Source: Uranotaenia lowii (taxonomy: Eukaryota > Arthropoda > Insecta > Diptera > Culicidae). Taken from it: a stretch of 64,000 bases of DNA. Positions 22,780-34,566 of this stretch are shown here, piece after piece. The stretch is from NCBI RefSeq assembly GCF_029784155.1, contig NC_073693.1:230073621-230137620 (forward strand), in the 5' to 3' direction. Both the position numbers and the translations under genes were made by a program. The notes beneath the pieces are model-generated. The model had not been told where the DNA came from, made no database searches, and saw only the letters and a list, made by a program, of their open reading frames with translations. How positions within the stretch are numbered: position 1 is the first letter of the stretch; the number at the start of each line of letters is the position of its first letter.

Positions 22780-23751
22780 GTACCGTCAACTGGGGCAACA
22801 TGCAACAATTTTCAACTTGAATGGCTTCTAAAATCTTAATGCTTACAGATAATCATACCTCTTGTACATCAAAAGTTTTAAGGTAGATGGGCCACCAAAC
22901 TGACGTAGTCAGAAAAATTATTTGTTTCACCAGTTATTTTTAAATTAACAAAAACATGCGATTTTCACCCTACTAAGAAAAAGGAGTCAGTTGCAACAAA
23001 CTCTGTAATTTATGAAAAATCAAATGAAAACGATTGAAAATTCATAGTTTTTTATACATTTGTGATGTCATAACGCATAAAGCACCAATTGCAGTAAATT
23101 TTGGTTTTGTTCGAATTAAGTTTTTAATTTTTTCCGACAAAAATGTTTTTAAGAAAAAAGTGTAAATCTGCTGCATACATTTAGGGGTAAAAAATACTAC
23201 AAAATATTCTATTAGCTCAAATCATAAAAATAAACCTAGGAATGGATGAAATTTTAATGTTAACTAAAGCATAATGCAAAACAATTATATCCCAGCATAT
23301 GGAAACGCGATTTATGAGAATTTGTTCCGATTTGCATTTTGTTGCATTTTACCCCAGACGGGTAACTGAATTATAAAAATATTTATTTAAAAAAATTGAG
23401 TGATTATTCGAAAAATATTTCCACATGATCAATGTTGGTATAGGATGAGGAAACCAGTATAAAGTTTGTAGGTGATATTATCAAGCCAATCCGTCATACT
23501 GGGTAAAGTTTTTTACGGTATCGAAAAATGTTAAAAATTGTACATTCATTGTTCGATTTTTCAAAGTTTATATGAAAATCAAAAACTTAAAAAAACTATC
23601 TAAGGATTCAAGAAACTATGTCATCATCATTTTGTAATCATTAAAAGATAACTTTATCTCATTACATTAAATTAAAAATTTAATCTGTGTGGTGTTATAA
23701 AAATGTTGCATTCAACCCCGCTGTTGCATGATGCCCCGTTTGACGGTACCG

Positions 23752-24391
23752 TTCATAATTGTATAGAAATTGGAAGCACGTGCACTGTCACTTCGACTTT
23801 GAACTTCCATAACTTTTTACTCTGATGATATTTTTTGATCAAATTTTTTGCAAAAGGTAGATCAACTATCACACAATTATATCATGAAGATTGAGCTTTC
23901 TGGAGTTTGTATGGCCTGAGATACAGGAATTCTACGAAAATTGGACTTTTTGGACTTTTCTCATTCTATCTGCAATATCTCAGAAACTACGCTACATATT
24001 TTGTTCAAATTTTGCGGAGTGATTGTTGAAATATAAAGTTAGCGTGTCTGAAGTTTTTGAAAAGTTCGATCGATGGGATCAAAAGTTACGCGAGGTACAA
24101 TATTTCAGGCATGACCCTAGAAATGTGATTTTCTAGGGTGCGAAGATTTTTTTTTGTTGACACCGAGTGGCACTGAACAATAACATTTTTTTAACTGATT
24201 CATTGTGAACGAATTGTTTGCTGCAACTTCTCGCTCGCTGCTACTTGCTAGTAGTTATAAATACAACTTCTTAAATCGAAGATTGCGGTTGAAATATCCA
24301 GTTGCCTTCTGTTACTGCATTAGAATGGAGTTGTCTTAGTGACTTTTATTGTTAAGCTTCTAAATATTTAGTCGGGAACAGTTTTCCGAGC
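23752..24391. other. Noncoding, no gene seen
   Basis: An interrupted palindrome, CCCTAGAAATGTGATTTTCTAGGG, lies at about 24115-24138. The rest is AT-rich. It may hold the promoter of the following short ORF, but no motif decides it. Confidence 0.4.
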
Positions 24392-24793
24392 ATGGCAAAA
24401 GCAAAGTGTTCAATTGGAAAAGAGCTTTATAAGCGATGTTCAGAGGATACATTTTTAAAGAACACACGATTTTTTACCTCAAGGGAGTGGAATTTGTTCA
24501 AATTGCGATCAGAAGTGCATAATCTAAAGTTTATCTGCAAAAACCATTCTAACAAGTTCGGTAAATTGAATTCTGCTTCGCAAAATGTTGCTAATGTTGA
24601 ATGCATTCAAATCAGAATGACATTGACTGGAAGGTTTGAAGCATCTGTGGCAATCAAAAGAATTCGTTCGTTTCAAGCCGCAATCCCTTCAGATGCTGGA
24701 AAAATTGGAATGAAAACATTTTCAAACTCCAAGGAATTAAAAATATTCAATGTATGCAAAAGGAAAAGACAATCTAAAGATGATTTAACTTGA
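24392..24793 (+). CDS. Hypothetical basic protein, 133 aa
   Basis: An ATG in the favourable context GAGCATGGCA opens 133 codons ending TGA. The product is strongly basic. It has Cys at residues 6 and 16, a Cys-Lys-Asn-His group (residues ~50-53) and a final KRKRQSKDD tail that resembles a nuclear localisation signal. I do not recognise the family. The Cys/His spacing could belong to a small DNA-binding zinc finger of transposon origin, but that is a guess. An AATAAA polyadenylation signal follows about 35 bases after the stop (24829). No introns or neighbouring coding sequence are visible. It is longer and less AT-skewed than chance ORFs nearby, which is the main reason to list it. Confidence 0.4.
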   Translation: MAKAKCSIGKELYKRCSEDTFLKNTRFFTSREWNLFKLRSEVHNLKFICKNHSNKFGKLNSASQNVANVECIQIRMTLTGRFEASVAIKRIRSFQAAIPSDAGKIGMKTFSNSKELKIFNVCKRKRQSKDDLT

Positions 24794-24828
24794 AGTGTTG
24801 GAATGAAACAAAATAGTTATATGTATTT

Positions 24829-24834
24829 CGAATA
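24829..24834 (+). promoter_or_regulatory. Candidate polyadenylation signal
   Basis: AATAAA, about 35 bases downstream of the stop codon of the 133-codon ORF. Such hexamers are common in AT-rich DNA, so this supports the ORF only weakly. Confidence 0.3.
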
Positions 24835-25728
24835 AAAATATTTCATAAACCGAAAATATTGTTTCCTTTCATTAAAATTGTCATTTCAAATTTTCTTTAG
24901 TTATAAAACAAACCATGAAAACAAAAAATCTGTTCAAGCATGGAAGATGTGACTAAAAATTTCGACGATTGTTGCACTCTAGTGAAACCACTGAGTACTG
25001 CGAGTAAATAATTGTTAGACAATTCAACTTAAATCTTTCATATCTCGAAAACAAGAAATATTATATTGGGATTTTGGTTGGTTCTTACGCAAAGTTTGCT
25101 CAAAAAAACAATGAAATCATAAAATTCAAGAAAAAATATACTTTCCTTGCAAGAAATAACGTTTTATTTTTAAAGCTATGTTTTGACGTTTAAAACGTCA
25201 CTATATCAAAAAATGAATAACATAAATTGATAGATTTTAAAAAAATCTACACAACGCATATTTTGTAATTTTGGTATGATTTTTCAGTCCGGAGATATAG
25301 TATTTTAAAAATGATGAGTTTTTCAAAATCTTGAAAAAAAAGAAGGGAGTATCCGGAACGAGAAAGTTGTTCGGCCAAGTTTGGCAAATTTTCGATAAGA
25401 TTTTTTTTTTCGCTGTGCACACTTGACATGGAATGACCCATATATAGATTAACGGTTTAACCTGCTATCGATTTGATAATGTATTTTGTCAAAAAGGAAG
25501 ACTGACCAAGACGGTTAAAATCCTCTATAAATAAAAAAAATCCAATCCAAATTTGATAATGATGGATTTTGAAGAAAACTATGTAAAACAATTTTTTAAT
25601 ATTGCTTCATAAATATCTCAAAACCACGTAATTTAATAATACAAAAAAAATTTCGGATAGTATGGGAGAGTGGGGAATCATGGACCACTTTTTTTTCGTT
25701 GTTCCATAACTTTTTTTATTATAGAAGA

Positions 25729-28705
25729 CTAGCTGACCCGTTGTGCTTTGCTACACCTTCCGGAAATAAATGTAATTTGTAAAAATTTATTTAAATTTAG
25801 ATTTTGGAGAGCATTTTTTCAAATCAAACCTCATCATACTTCAGAACCAGCAACTTTGAAATGAGAGCTGCAGCTGCAGTTCTGAATTGCAATTCAAAGA
25901 TGGTATATATTATTTATGAAACTTGATCTCTAAACTTGTTTTTCAAGATCTGAAATTTGTACTCTGTACCCAAAAAAACCATTTTAAATATTGTGCCTTC
26001 TTTGAAAAGCTCTTTATCTTAAATTTACATGGGAGCTCTCCCATCTTTATTAATTTTGTCCCCCACTGCTTGAAGAAGGTAGGCAAATTTAACCGGCTCG
26101 ATACCCAAAAAGCACTTATCATGGTAATGAAAAATAAATTAAATTAGTTATGTATTAAATACAGTGCAAATTTCTTTTTTTTTTTAAATATAATATACTA
26201 CGGTAAACATATAAATATTTAAAAAAAATATCAGTTGCATCACTAAATAAGTTCTCAGCGTGTTTTTTTTATTTTCTCTTTGAAAGTCAAATATTCAAAA
26301 ATGTAGGCAAAAACAAATTTCTAAATTTACATTTGTCCCGTATATTGGAGCAAGTGTCAATGCAAAGCTTATAAACAGATGCGTCAGAGTAATGGCTTTA
26401 AAATGGATTTAATACGAATTCCTGTTTTTTGTTCTATCAAGGTTTACTGATATATCTGCAGTATTCCTGCAGCATAAATTAATGTTTTTACTCCACTTTT
26501 AACGAATGCCGTTCAAAGGGAATGAGCTTCATTTACAAAGACATTTAATAATTTTCAATATCCGCTGCAGTTTCAACATTCGGAATATCCCTTCTGGTCT
26601 TTCCAACATTTTGAATCATTTTGAAGATGAATTTCTTAAAAGTTCGACGTTTGCCCTTGCCCCACCGTGTAAGTTGACAGAAGGGAATATTATTTTTAAC
26701 ACTTTAAGGGTAAACTAAAAATTTCTCTTAAAAATTTTGTGTCCAGTTGAATATCAGTTCTAAAGTCTCGCTTTTTAAAAACGAAGGGGATCAAAAGTCT
26801 CTTTTATGCAGCCATGTAACACAAAAACACTTTTCATGTTAAGTACGTACTTGAATTGGTATGTAAGGAAAAAGTACGATGGTTATTTCAGAATTATTTA
26901 AAATAAAAAGCTCCCATTTTCAATTCTAAATTCGTTTCAGTTGTGTATTTGGGCCGAAGTAACAATTTCTAGAAGAAAACATAATTTTTAAATTTTTTTT
27001 TTACAGAAAAAGTTGAACGTTTGAACATGTTCTAATGTTTCTTGAATGAAAAGTCGAATGCTACCTACATTAACACGAACTAAATATGGAAGTATTTTTG
27101 CAAATCTTTCAATTGGTTTTGATTCGATTGATAAAATACCAATTCGTGTAACATCTAGGCGTCATTTATTACCACGTGCTGTGTACAAATCAAATAAGCA
27201 AGAAAAAAAAACACATCTAGGTTGCATATCGCCCCCACGTGTTTGAGAAACAGGCGCCTTATTGTTAAATTTTCCAGCAATCAATGAACAGTGTGCTTTA
27301 GTTACTATCCTCTTGCGACGACGTTTGCTCGCCCATGGAGACGAAAAACAAACCCCTCAAAGAAAATATGCTTAGTTGAGAAATACGCGCCAAAATATTC
27401 CTACTGATCAGTATGCTATGCCTGGGTTACTATCCTTTTGCGACGTTGGCTCGACGCCTCGACCATAGAGACGAAAAACAAACCGCCCAAAGGAGAAAAA
27501 AAATCTCAAGAAAATGGATGTCATGACTTTAATTTGTTTCGAAAAACTACAAATTTTGTATGGAAGCCCCCCCTCCCTTAAGTCGGATGGAGTTTTGACT
27601 ATTACAGAAACCATCCCCGGCCTCAAAAACCCTCAGATGCCAGTTTTGACGATGATCTGTTCAGTAGTTTCCGAGTCTATAGGGAACAGACAGACAGACA
27701 AACATTCATTTTTATATATGGCCTGGATTCGACCAGACCGAACTGAACGCCAATTTTAAAAAAATTGAGTTATCTATTGCAGCGGATGCGAAACATGATA
27801 AACTATCTGCTCAATGAAAATCAGAACATTTTTCCTATTTTTTCTGATTTTATTAGAAAATTTCAATGTTGCAGACCGTGGAAATGGCAAAAATGCGTTG
27901 CGCCAAAGTGAACTGAGAGCCACCTTAGAGGTAAAGACAAAAAGTCTGTTTCAGTCATAAAAACAGATTTTGTGCGAAATAATCTAATGTGTGTTGGTTT
28001 TTTCGGTTCAAAACAGCTCTTCGGCTCATCACGAACTAATATCTGATAAATTAAATGATTTAAAACGTTCCCGTGGCTAAAAACTTTGTATTTCGAATCG
28101 TAAGCATTTGTTAAAATTTTGCTCCGCTAGACTGAACCGAATCCTTAGAGTTTTGTTTTCCAATTTATTCAAGGGGATGTTAGAATTTTTAACATCGAAC
28201 GATGAAAAATGCTTTATTTTATTGCTTACTGTCGTTCAGAACGCAACCGGTAAGTAACAATCATAGATGTTCTGGATTTGAAAAGTGCGAAATTTGTATG
28301 GCTCGGTTCACTCTGGCTCAACGAAAAATAAACATTTTCCTAGCATCAGCCATACTCATTGCGTGCTGCTCGTAAAGCGCCTATTAGTAGGCTCCTACGG
28401 TTAGAACAAATTGCCCAGTCAAATGATAGCGCATGGCATTTTTTCAAACATTTTGGTTCTACCAGAGTGAACTGGGTGCAAACATATTGCTATAAAATTT
28501 CAGTTTACGGCTTATTGTGTAATCAGAAATCGACCAGTATAGCCTCGACGGATTTATAAGAGTCTAAATGTGATGGGAAAATGATTAAATGAGATATCTA
28601 ATAAAATATTATCAATTGGTAGGGCTGTGAACTTTGAACTCGATTTTCTCGAAATCAATTTTATGGCGTTCAGTTCGGTCTGGTCGAATCCCGACCATAT
28701 ATAGA
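25729..28705 (-). mobile_element. Helitron, non-autonomous, interrupted copy
   Basis: On the minus strand it starts TC|TATATA at 28705 and ends GGGTCAGCTAG at 25729. It sits between A (25728) and T (28706), the A^T target expected of Helitrons. A TIR element (27720-28696) interrupts its first bases. A short hairpin (TGT-A-GC-AAA-GC-ACA) lies just before the GGGTCAGCTAG terminus, as is usual for Helitron 3' ends. The Helitron itself is about 2.0 kb and is nearly identical to the copy at 52698-54686 in the opposite orientation. No Rep/helicase is encoded. Two internal units containing 'TATCCT(C/T)TTGCGACG' and 'GAGACGAAAAACAAAC' are a diverged tandem pair (27305-27490). Confidence 0.88.
27720..28696. 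mobile_element. TIR element, 977 bp, inserted in Helitron end
   Basis: The left end is GGCCTGGATTCGACC and the right end is the reverse complement of GGTCGGGATTCGACC. The shared inverted repeat GGATTCGACCAGACCGAACT continues to GAACGCCA, about 33 bases in all. It is flanked by ATAT on both sides (27716-27719, 28697-28700). The other copy of this family at 29354-32627 has AATT on both sides, so a 4-base AT-only duplication seems typical. No coding capacity; superfamily not assigned. Confidence 0.8.
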
Positions 28706-29521
28706 TAAAATTAAAAATAAAAAATTAAATGGTTTTCTACATTTTTAAGGTATCACAAGGTATTTTTAGAAAAAAATATGATAAGTTATTTTCTCCAAAT
28801 TCGGACGGTTTAAAAAAATGCAATATTTTTTGGATTTTGAAAAATGGTGGGTAATCGTGGACCACCAAATCCAAATTGAGCAAATTACATGCAAAGTTCA
28901 TGAGTTGACCCAAAACTGTGATTTCCTAATTCATTTCGTTATTTTAAAGCAATTTAAGGTGATGAAATAAACAATAGAGCTGAATATGATTGCATAGATT
29001 CCAAAACCTGGCTCGCGAACGTTTTGGCAAAATTTCTTATATAGGATGGACAAAATATTTTTCATGACTCTTCATTTGGTATAAGAAAACTTTACAGATA
29101 GGTAAAAATTATTTTAAGTTCTGAATTTGTATAAAAACAAGTAAATATAGGTGATTCAAGATGTGTGGCCCACGATTCCCCACAAGGTATGATTTGCAAA
29201 TTGATTGCGTTTTTGCGACTTATTGATGTTTCATCAAAAATTCCTTTTCCATGTGAAAGATCATGACAAAACTAAGATTATAAGCGTATGAGCATATTTT
29301 TGTTATGCACTTTAGGTTCCCCATCGATGAAATTAGCGGGTTTTTTTTTAATTGGCCTGCCTTCGACCAGACCGAACTGAGCGCCATTAGAAAATTTGAA
29401 AACAATAGAAACTATTTCTCCAGTTATTCATATCCTAGATCGCAAAACCGAATACGAATGATTAAAATGAATTCCTTGAACTATAAACTATTGATTCTAG
29501 CTCATAAACATTAAAGATTTT

Positions 29522-32500
29522 ATTTAATTTAATGGAAATGATGCAACTTATGTTGAAAGCAAATTCAATGTTTGAAGCTTTCCAAACTTCTTTTAATTAT
29601 GCTAACAAAATTATTATGACTTTACGATTCCCTCATGGATCCAAATAGATGTTTAAATATTATGAATTGGAACGCTAGATCTTTGCTGGCTAACCAAGAC
29701 GAGTTCTTTTTATTTTTGAAAACTCAAAACATTCATATTGCTGCCATCACTGAAACTTTTTTAAAGCCAGACAATAACTTGAAAAGCAATGCTTTCTTTA
29801 AAATTTTACGAAATGATCGACTTGATCGACAAGGTGGGGGTGTAGCTATTGTCATCAATAGTCGTCTCAAATTTAGACTTCTTCCTTCTTTCAATACAAA
29901 AGTCTTAGAAACAATTGGAATTGAATTAGAAACTTCTATGGGGAAAATAATAATTGTTGCCGCATATTTGCCTTTTCAATGTAGCGGTGAACAGAAAAAT
30001 TTTTTGAAGGGAGATTTACAAAAACTCACCAGAAATAAATCTAAATTTTTTATTATTGGTGACTTTAATGCAAAACACCGATCTTGGAATAATATTTCAT
30101 CAAATTCAAATGGGAATATTTTGTTTAATGACTGCTCTGCAGGTTATTATACTGTTGAATATCCTAATGGGCATACTTGTTTTTCTTCAATTAGAAATCC
30201 CTCCACAATTGATTTGGTTCTAACGGATTTAGGCGAGCATTGTAGTCAATTAGTTACTCATGCGGACCTCGATTCAGACCACCTTCCAGTAACTTTTTCT
30301 TTATCCCAAAGTCCCATTGAAAACCCTTTAAAATCAACATTTTACTTTCGAAAAGCTGACTGGGAGCGATAAAGGAATTTTAATGAACGTAATTTAGATG
30401 TAAATGTTGCGCTGAATCAATAGAAGATATTGATTTGGCTGTAGAAAATTTGACAATTTCAATAGTCAATGCTAAAGCCGCTTCAATACCTAAAGTTAAA
30501 CATAAATTTAATCAACCTTTAATTGATGATGATCTTCAGTTTTTGATACGAATGAAAAACATTCGTCGACGCCAATTTCAACGAACTAGGGATCCTTATT
30601 TGAAATTAATTTATTGCGACCTTCAAAAAGACATCAAACGTCGTTTAAATTTCATTCGTAATGAAAATTTTGCTAAAGCAGTAGAGGACATAAAACCCTA
30701 CTCAAAGCCATTTTCGAAATTAACTAAAATTCTAAAAAAGCCCCAGAAGCCAATTCCTACTTTGAAAGATGGAGATAAACTTCTTTTAACTAATTCAGAA
30801 AAAGCTCAAAAATTAGCCCAACAATTTGAGTCTGCTCATGATTTTAATTTAAACGTTGTAAGTCCAATTGATGCTTAAATTTCCCTAGAATTTGATGATA
30901 TTCTTTCTAAGAAAATTGTGTTTGAAAGTTCTTGTGAGACAAATATTGATGAACTTAAATTGATTTTCAAAAAATTTAAAAATATGAAAGCCCCGGGGGA
31001 AGATGGGATTTTCTATATTGTTATTAAAAAGTTTCCTGAAAGCACTATAAATTTTTTAAGTTAAAATCTTCAATAAATGTTTTCACTTGGCTTATTTTTC
31101 CAATAAATGGAAAAATGCCAAAGTAACTCCAATTTTGAAACCTGGAAAAAGTGCTTCAGAGCCTTCAAGTTATCGACCAATTAGTTTGCTTCCTTCTTTA
31201 AGTAAACTATTTGAGAGAGTTATTTTGAATAGAATGATGATTCACATTAATCAGAATTCTATTTTCCCTGATGAACAATTTGGTTTGCGTGATGGACATT
31301 CTACTACACATCAACTTTTGAGTGTAACTAATATGATTAACGCTAGCAAATCTGAGGGTTATTCAACTGGTGTTGCTCTTCTTGATATTGAAAAAGCTTT
31401 TGACAGTGTTTGGCACAAAGGTTTAGTAGCTAAATTAGCTCGATTTGATTTTCCTGTATATCTCACCAAAATTATTCAAAATTATTTGACTAGCCGAACT
31501 TTGCAAGTAAGCTATCAAAATTCATGCTCTGAAAGGATACCCATTAGAGCTGGTGTCCCTCAGGGTAGTATACTTGGGCCTATTTTATACAATATTTTTA
31601 CTTCTGATCTTCCTGATGTCCCAGAAGGAAAAGGTAGAAGATTATTTGCTGACGATACTTTGCTTTCAGCCAAAGGTCGAAATTTACGGGTGGTACGCAG
31701 TAGATTGCAACAAAATTTAAATTCCTTTTTGAATTACTTGAAAATGTGGAAAATTTCTCCTAACGCTTCCAAAACTCAACTTATTTTATTTCCCCATAAG
31801 CCAAGAGCAAATTTTTTAAAACCTAATGAAAATCATTCCATAACTTTTAATGGGGTTTCTTTAGAATGGTCTGATCACGTGAAGTACTTGGGACTCACAC
31901 TTGATCGGAATCTTTCTTTTAAAAATCACATTGAAGATATTCAATCTAAATGTAATAAATACACTAAATCTCTTTATTCTCTCATCAACAGGAAATCTCG
32001 ACTTTGCCTGAAGAATAAGATGCTTATTTACAAGCAAGTCTTCCGACCAGCGATAATGTATGCAGTTCCGATTTGGTCTAGCTGCTGCGCGACGAGGAAG
32101 AAAGCCATCCAGAAGATTCAGAACAAGGTTCTGAAAATGATTTTGCGGCTTCCACCTTGGCACAGCACCGAAGATCTTCATCGGATTGCAGGCATTGAAT
32201 CTATCGAAGAGATGGCCAACAAAATCATCTCCAACTTCAGAGGCAAATCGATGCAGTCTTCCATCGCAGAGATTCGCTCTCTCTACAATTAGTTTAAATT
32301 TTAGGATAGCTTTAGTTTTTAGTTTAAAATATTTTTTTTTTCACTACAGGATGTTCTCCTTTATAAAAATGCTTGATTGTGCTCAGCAAATTTTAGTGAT
32401 TACTAAACTATAGGGCTCTGAAAGTTCATTATTGAACTGAACACCTAATGTAATGTTTTAATGTAATATAAATGTAATGATGAATTGGTACTAAAAAAAT

Positions 32501-32530
32501 AAAGATATATTAAAAAAAAACAAAAAAAAA
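29522..32530 (+). mobile_element. Jockey-like non-LTR retrotransposon, 5'-truncated
   Basis: It carries endonuclease and reverse transcriptase of ORF2, a short 3' UTR and an A-rich tail (AATAAAGATATATT followed by A runs, 32498-32530). A 9-base direct repeat AAAGATTTT lies at 29513-29521 and 32531-32539 and is the likely target duplication. ORF1 is missing, so the copy was truncated at the 5' end on insertion. Confidence 0.88.
29635..32292 (+). pseudogene. Jockey-type ORF2 (endonuclease + reverse transcriptase)
   Basis: Three frame segments join to one protein of roughly 885 residues. Segment 1 (29635-30372) is an AP-type endonuclease with NWNARSL, AAITETFLKP (catalytic Glu), IGDFNAKHRSW, STIDLVLTD and SDHLPVTF (catalytic Asp-His). 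Segment 2 (about 30417-31060) is the linker plus the first RT motif KAPGEDGI. Segment 3 (31087-32292) holds YRPISLLPSLSKLFE, LDIEKAFDSVWHKGL, AGVPQGSILGPILYNIF, FADDTLL (catalytic Asp pair) and KYLGLTLD. A stop occurs at 30370-30372, a frame change by one base near 30415, a second stop at 30876-30878 and another frame change near 31065-31085. The protein would nick DNA and reverse-transcribe the element RNA. No RNase H domain follows. The Jockey clade is inferred from motif wording and the poly(A) tail. Confidence 0.9.
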
Positions 32531-32806
32531 AAAGATTTTGTTTCTAGATGAAAATATTTGCAAATGAAGTTCAAGTGTCTTGAAAAAATGCTGATGGCGT
32601 TTAGTTCGGTCTGGTCGAATCCCGACCAATTATGTAAGTAAATTTTTCTTACTTTTTTTAGCTTGATAAATAAAAGAAGCATAGGAATATATGCTCACGC
32701 AAAGCGACGACGATGACAGTTGGTTTGAGATTTTTATCTCAACACACATCTGAGATATAAAAGTGGCCCACGTTTCCCCATGGCCCACGATACCCCACTC
32801 TCCCCT

Positions 32807-34210
32807 TCTTTTTACAGGCAACAAAATGCTGTTAAATTTTGTACGTCCAATAACTAGGTTATGAGCTATTAGCAATGTGTCCCATTTCTAAATAAACTTA
32901 GCTTTAAACACACTTCTATCCAAAATTTCAGATAGATAGTTTATGTATTTCTTACTTTTTTTAGATGAATAATGAAGACAAAATCTTTTTTCTTCATTAC
33001 TTTAATGTTAAATGTCGTTGAAATTGTGAATTTTTTAAACTTCAATTCATATTTTTCAGTATAATCTCTTAGAAATATTTAAAAGTTTTTCGAGGACCGG
33101 GTTACTTACACTTGTCTTCCATCTATTACTGGTCGTTATTTTTATTTCAATCTCATTCTTATATCAAGAACATTTGATCCTTACAAAATGATCCTAAAGC
33201 TTATTCTGATTCAGGTCCTGGTGCTGACAGAACGCATTATTATGGTGGAAAATTTAGAGACTGATTTGAGATTTTATTTTGATTTTAATTCTGATTGAGG
33301 TAGTAATCGTAATCCATTTGTTTGCCTTTGACATAACAATGCAAATGTTATCAAGTTTTCTTGAAAGTGTGACAATTCATTTTTAAATAAACTGCAATTG
33401 ATTTTAACTCTCTAGTCTTAGCAACACTCAACCCTTCTAAGAAATGATTACCTGAATGACTATGATTTATTCAATTCGTTCCACTCAAAGGTGATTGTGA
33501 GCTATGGAAACAAAACACCTAAAAGCCTAATCTCGTTTGGTCTTTGTTAATTACCACCGTCAGCTAAAGGGCTCGTTGCTGAACGTGTGATGACACTTCC
33601 TCGCTGACGATGATACTCCTTTCGAGTAACCTAAACTAAAAAAAAAGTTCTCTACCGTATGCATCTCCACAGTATGATGACAAATCCGAACTCAGAAGCT
33701 GCTGCCCTCGTCTGGCTTTCGTCTTTGCAGCTGACGACTCTGACTAGTGACTGTAGTAGATCCGGAAGCATTAATGTGCCGCACTTGGTGCAGGCAACAT
33801 TTATTCATACCATCATTCATGAAAGAGTTTTTGGTTTCTGCCGGCGTCACACGAGATGACACCGTACAGTTGGTGATGTAGTTCTGGCCTCAAAGAATCC
33901 AACCGACAGCATCAGGAAAAATCCCCATTCATTTCCATTTCGCATAATCCGATGCTCCCGGTTCCCGGTGTTCAGTGTGTTGTACATTCGGGCAACTACT
34001 GGAACCGATATGGGTAAACGAAAACCCTGGTTACACTGCAAAAAACCAAAGTTGAAAATTTTTCCTAGAGTCTCCAGTTTGGCTGATCTTTGATCGAAGG
34101 TTTAAATTCGTAATTTCAATGTTTCATACTTATATGAAGACAATAGCGATACAACAACTCTTATCCTAAAGCTAAAGGGGTATAAGTGCATAAAAGCTCA
34201 TCTCGAAAAA
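32807..34210. other. Noncoding, no gene seen
   Basis: AT-rich to about 33400. From 33590 to 34030 the sequence is more balanced in composition, free of recognisable repeats, and could be conserved host sequence. No exon with clear splice sites is apparent. Confidence 0.4.
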
Positions 34211-34566
34211 AACACGCTTAGTAATAGTTTTTTATAAATTTATCAATGACCTCTTAAACCCTTCTTATTAGTTGTTTTGGTCATTTTCCATATATTGTTT
34301 ATAAAAAGTATATAAAAAGTTTTAAAAAAATTTATTAAAAACAACAACTGTAGTTTGAAATATGAAAAATTGTTTAGCATTTTAGACTAACACGCTTAGT
34401 ATTAGTTTTTTATAAATTTATCAATGACCTCTTAAACCCTTCTTATTAGTTGTTGTAGTCATTTTCCATATATTTTTTATAAAAAAGTATGTGAAAAGAT
34501 TTAAAAAAATCTAAAAAAAACAACAACTGTAGTTTGAAATATGAAAAATTGTTGAGCATTTTAAAC
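34211..34566. repeat. Two-copy tandem duplication, 178-bp unit
   Basis: AACACGCTTAGTAATAG (34211) recurs as AACACGCTTAGTATTAG (34389). Both copies run through CAATGACCTCTTAAACCC and AACAACTGTAGTTTGAAA to GAGCATTTTA with about 90% or better match by eye. Copy two ends near 34566. Confidence 0.85.

Larger units (their letters stand above)
20330..23751. mobile_element. TIR element split by a hAT-like insertion
   Basis: Its left end is CAGTACCGTC, after which the hAT-like element intervenes. It resumes at 22788 with AACTGGGGCAACATGCAAC and finishes GTTGCATGATGCCCC...GACGGTACCG at 23751. Rejoined, the ends form a ~29-base inverted repeat with a few mismatches (CAGTACCGTCAACTGGGGC against CGGTACCGTCAAACGGGGC). 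It is about 970 bp without the insert. No coding region and no clear target duplication. Confidence 0.7.
29354..32627. mobile_element. Short TIR element split by a Jockey-like insertion
   Basis: The ends GGCCTGCCTTCGACCAGACC and (reverse complement) GGTCGGGATTCGACCAGACC match the element at 27720-28696. AATT flanks both ends (29350-29353, 32628-32631). Without the retrotransposon it is only about 260 bp, a MITE-sized relative of the 977-bp copy. Confidence 0.8.
25664..32806. mobile_element. Outer MITE of a five-element nest
   Basis: The left end is GGGAGAGTGGGGAATCATGG. The right end, read in reverse complement, is AGGGGAGAGTGGGGTATCGT, and related phrases (GTGGGTAATCGTGGACCACC, GTGGCCCACGATTCCCCAC) lie in its exposed middle (28850-28870, 29163-29185). 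Subtracting the inserts leaves about 890 bp. TIRs of the GGGAGAGTGGGG type are frequent in mosquito MITEs. No transposase. The target duplication is not clear. Confidence 0.65.
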
